From Pholiota molesta (taxonomy: Eukaryota > Basidiomycota > Agaricomycetes > Agaricales > Strophariaceae): DNA of 18,339 nt. The stretch spans positions 1 to 18,339 of the forward strand of contig JACGCK010000512.1 in the NCBI GenBank assembly GCA_014925825.1, written 5' to 3'. Of this stretch, positions 15,876 to 18,339 are shown in pieces. A program made the translations under genes and the position numbers. Below the pieces are notes generated by a model. The model saw nothing but the letters and a program-made list of their open reading frames with translations, ran no database searches and had not been told where the DNA came from. Position 1 is the first letter of the stretch. The number at the start of each line of letters is the position of its first letter.

Positions 15876-18339
15876 TTAAGAAAGTAAAATGTCCTCTGTC
15901 GTTGTATCAAAGGAAGGCTGGTGTGGATCATCCAAATCCTCATCACCCTCGGCATCTCTGTCTAAAAGTTCATACAATGCTAATTTTTCCTCGAAACTTA
16001 TCCTTGCGGCGGCGCCGTACATTGTAGACCACGAAATGTGTGAGAAGTCGAACAGGTCATCGATCTTGATTTTGCTCCAGTTTTCAATGTCAACAATAGG
16101 GACGGCATCGACAACATTGTGAACGAGCTCGATATTATGGCGTATGAGGTCGGCAAATGAATCGGGCGCAGCCTCGTCGCTGTGGGCATCAGTGTCCATA
16201 TTCGAATACATTTTGAAGGTGCTGAACCTTTCGTTGAGAGGATTGACAGTGGGAATAGGGACACTAAGCAAATCTAAAAGAATAAGATTTAGATTAGAAA
16301 ATGATACCCATCGTGAATATTTGAACCGCCCAACTCACTGGCAACAATTTTGTTGAGCTTCTCTTGACTCCCGGCCTCCTTTGAAGTAGCATTAACATTC
16401 TGAGGCTCGTTATCTGGTGCGCCGGTGGCGGTGGGAGGCTCGAATCTTCTCTTGAGGCGTTGTTTTGAAACCTTGTTGCCGATATGTTCATCGTGGATAT
16501 GCATCTTTACCTCAGTCAAGTCAATGAGCGTCTTGTCACCAAGTTTATTTCGTAGCTTTGTTCAAGTATTTCCAAACACGCTAAAGAGGCACTCGCATGA
16601 AGCGGAATTAGCAGAAACTGAGAGAAGTCGACGAACGAAAGGAAAAAATCCACTTTCATCACTTTTCCCGGGAGTGGCGATGGCAGCGTAGACAGCGAGA
16701 GGGTCAGGCTGATGTTTCTGCACACAGAAATAAATAAAACTCTCTCAATCATAGATAGTGGAATAAAATACCTGATTTTCTGCAGCCTTCAGCTCCCAGT
16801 CAACCTGGCTCTTGAGTTGTTTGAATGTCTCTCCTGTTCCATCGAGGTATTGGTAAATGTCGAGTCCGAATTTGTATGGAGCTTCTTTTTTGTAGAAGCG
16901 CTGGAAAAGGAATTCGCACAGTATCTGGATATTTGCTCTGGAGAATATATGGAGTGAGGCGAAGGGAGCAAGACCATAGAAGGGATTGAGGAGGACAGAA
17001 CAAATGAAAACCTGCTGGTCAGTTTTTGCCCAACGTTTCTCGATGCTGTCAAGAATTGCGTCACGGCTGGTGATATCATTATCCATGAGGGGACTACGGT
17101 ATCTCTCAACAAGGTAACCAAAGGTAAGGAGGACTTGGTCGATGCGGCAGAACGATGCTTGCACAACATTGGCGGTGATAGCAAGTGGTTCGAGGTAGCG
17201 GGTCATACTAAAGTAAGTTTATAATTAGTAAAGTTATATATGAAAGTAAGATAAGAGTAAGAATTTGGATCAACAACGTACAGGGCGATATTTTGCCAGA
17301 AGGTCGCATTCTCAATGATGTTGACCATCTTGCGTGCATGATTCTTCAAAGCTGTGTCCCCAGCAACAAGTACTTTGAGGTCATCTGGTTTGACTTTGTC
17401 ACTGTAATTCAAGGCGTTCAAATGTTGGATAGAGCTGAAGGAGGCGACGGAAGGCCATATAATGCGCCGTCCATCGTGTTATGACTGCTTGCAGAACTGC
17501 AAGCGGAAGGTGGCTCAGAATACGAGATTTGCTTCTTAGCCATGCTATTAACTGAGTAGCAGGCTCCGTCCAGTTTAGGAGAGCTGATTGCGACTTGAAG
17601 AAGTCACCAACGATGAGATTTATCTATAAACACAATGATTTATATTGAGAAATGAGATATAATGAAAGCGGCTCACTTGGTGACTATAGCAGTCCAGAAC
17701 AATCATTTCTGAATGTGTCAAACTAAATAACCGTCGTGCCTTCCTAGCTTCACCTGATGCGTCAGTGACAAGCACAACTGGTATGACATCCCAGTCCGTT
17801 AGGAGCTTTCCATACACCTCCTCAATTTCCCCAAGATAATTTTCTGCTGTATGGCGATCAGCCGTTGTATTGTGCACATCAACAGTCTGCACCTGTAGAT
17901 GTGTGAATAAAATAAGAATAACTACAGACGCACAAAGAAAACTCACCTTCTTGTTTGCGGTAATCATAAATGCGACAAGATGATGATTATTGATGCCCGT
18001 CCATCCATAACTCTGCATAGTTGCCTCGGAACCCTTGATGTTCATTTTAGCAACATTGCGGCATTCAGCAACAACAGAGGGCAGTATTTGTTGCGTCAAC
18101 ACTTTGCGCGATATGTACGGCACTCCAGGCATGAATAATTCCCACAATGCATGCCACTCGGGATTCTCAACCCAAGATAATGAGAACCCAGCAGATGCTG
18201 TCAGTCGTAAGATACACTCCTCATATTTCCTCTTCTCTGCAACAGTCCATGGTTGGATCGGCTGATCCTCGCCTTCTACTCTGAGGTGACTTCCTGAAGC
18301 GTAAAACTGCTCACTCTTTCGCCGTGAAAGCTGAGAGGG
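15876..18339 (-). pseudogene. hAT-family transposase, 5'-partial, inactivated
   Basis: The frame is open from the window edge (SQLSRRKSEQFYASG...). Five GT/AG introns (17893-17946, 17624-17676, 17208-17281, 16718-16771, 16274-16338) join in frame. Landmarks in order: LSWVENPEWHALWELFMPGV; QSYGWTGINNHHL, where relatives have Asp-Gly-Trp (first catalytic Asp; Tyr here); VVLVTDASGEARKARR (second Asp kept); CYSHQINLIVGDFF, completed across the second intron; TRWTAHYMAFRRLL; LEPLAITANVVQASFCRID; and the hATC dimerisation region PDPLAVYAAIATPG, RRLLSVSANSASCECLFSVF (third catalytic Glu kept). A TGA at 16562-16564 follows FGNT, and the frame continues as TKLRNKLGDKTLIDLTEVKM. A frameshift lies near 17410. 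The tail ends ALYELLDRDAEGDEDL and stops at 15876. Family call firm; activity excluded unless the stop is a sequencing error. Confidence 0.88.

Larger units (their letters stand above)
15631..18339 (-). mobile_element. hAT transposon with transposase gene; one end inside the window
   Basis: The minus-strand transposase gene runs from beyond 18339 to 15876, and the sequence beyond its stop changes at 15631 into CAGTGATGTGCCGGTTAGC, a typical hAT-type terminus beginning CAGTG. The adjacent 8 bases outside are ACTGCCTC, the expected target duplication half; its partner would lie past 18339. The transposase is inactivated, so this copy could not move by itself. The terminus assignment is inference until the other end is seen. 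Confidence 0.65.

Noticed and set aside
1..18339. Search by eye for tRNA or rRNA genes and for a cellular biosynthetic or defence gene cluster
   Set aside because: No cloverleaf with conserved T-loop sequence and no rRNA-like block was seen. The genes present are transposon genes, decayed multicopy families and one PHD-type gene, with no shared-pathway signal.

Overview
The window looks like a transposon-rich stretch of a filamentous basidiomycete genome, probably an Agaricomycete. Coding tracts carry short (about 50-95 nt) GTRAGN...YAG introns, and every recognisable coding block resembles protein families that are multicopy in mushroom-forming fungi. No RNA gene, CRISPR array or bacterial-type operon was seen. 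Species is not inferred.

Layout. (1) 1-4908: remains of a two-gene PIF/Harbinger-like transposon. A plus-strand DDE transposase remnant (70-782) converges on a multi-exon minus-strand partner gene (4869 down to 842). The partner gene is split by two small non-autonomous DNA transposons of hAT type, at 987-1966 (8-bp target duplication CATCTAAT) and 2347-3736 (GTTTGTAT/GTTTGGAT). Conceptual removal of each insertion with one target copy restores a continuous exon (second element) or a normal-sized intron (first element). (2) 4909-5408: no gene; a CAGAATC-rich repeat and a cruciform-forming palindrome. (3) 5409-6910, minus: a degenerate spliced gene with an F-box-like N-terminus. (4) 7119-7620, 10764-11670 and 13350-14244: three members of one hAT-type non-autonomous family with GACCGGTC/GGTCCGGTC-rich ends. 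Two have perfect 8-bp target duplications. (5) 8985-9717, minus: a small spliced gene with a proline-rich N-terminus and a complete C-terminal PHD-type zinc finger. (6) 12926-15019, plus: a decayed copy of an uncharacterised multicopy basidiomycete protein, interrupted in frame by the 13350-14244 element. (7) 15631-18339: one end and most of the transposase gene (minus strand) of a larger hAT element whose other end lies outside the window. Its transposase carries a premature stop, a frameshift and Tyr at the presumed first catalytic Asp.

The parts are best read as nested insertions rather than a cooperating pathway: an old Harbinger-like element and an old repeat gene received later hAT-type insertions whose target duplications are still almost perfect. 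All hAT-like ends here begin YAGKG, and the 987-1966 element's terminus (TAGTGATATGC) is close to that of the transposase-bearing element (CAGTGATGTGC), which suggests mobilisation by a related hAT transposase. Exon joins, intron limits and target duplications were read by eye; family assignments come from remembered family motifs, not from searches.
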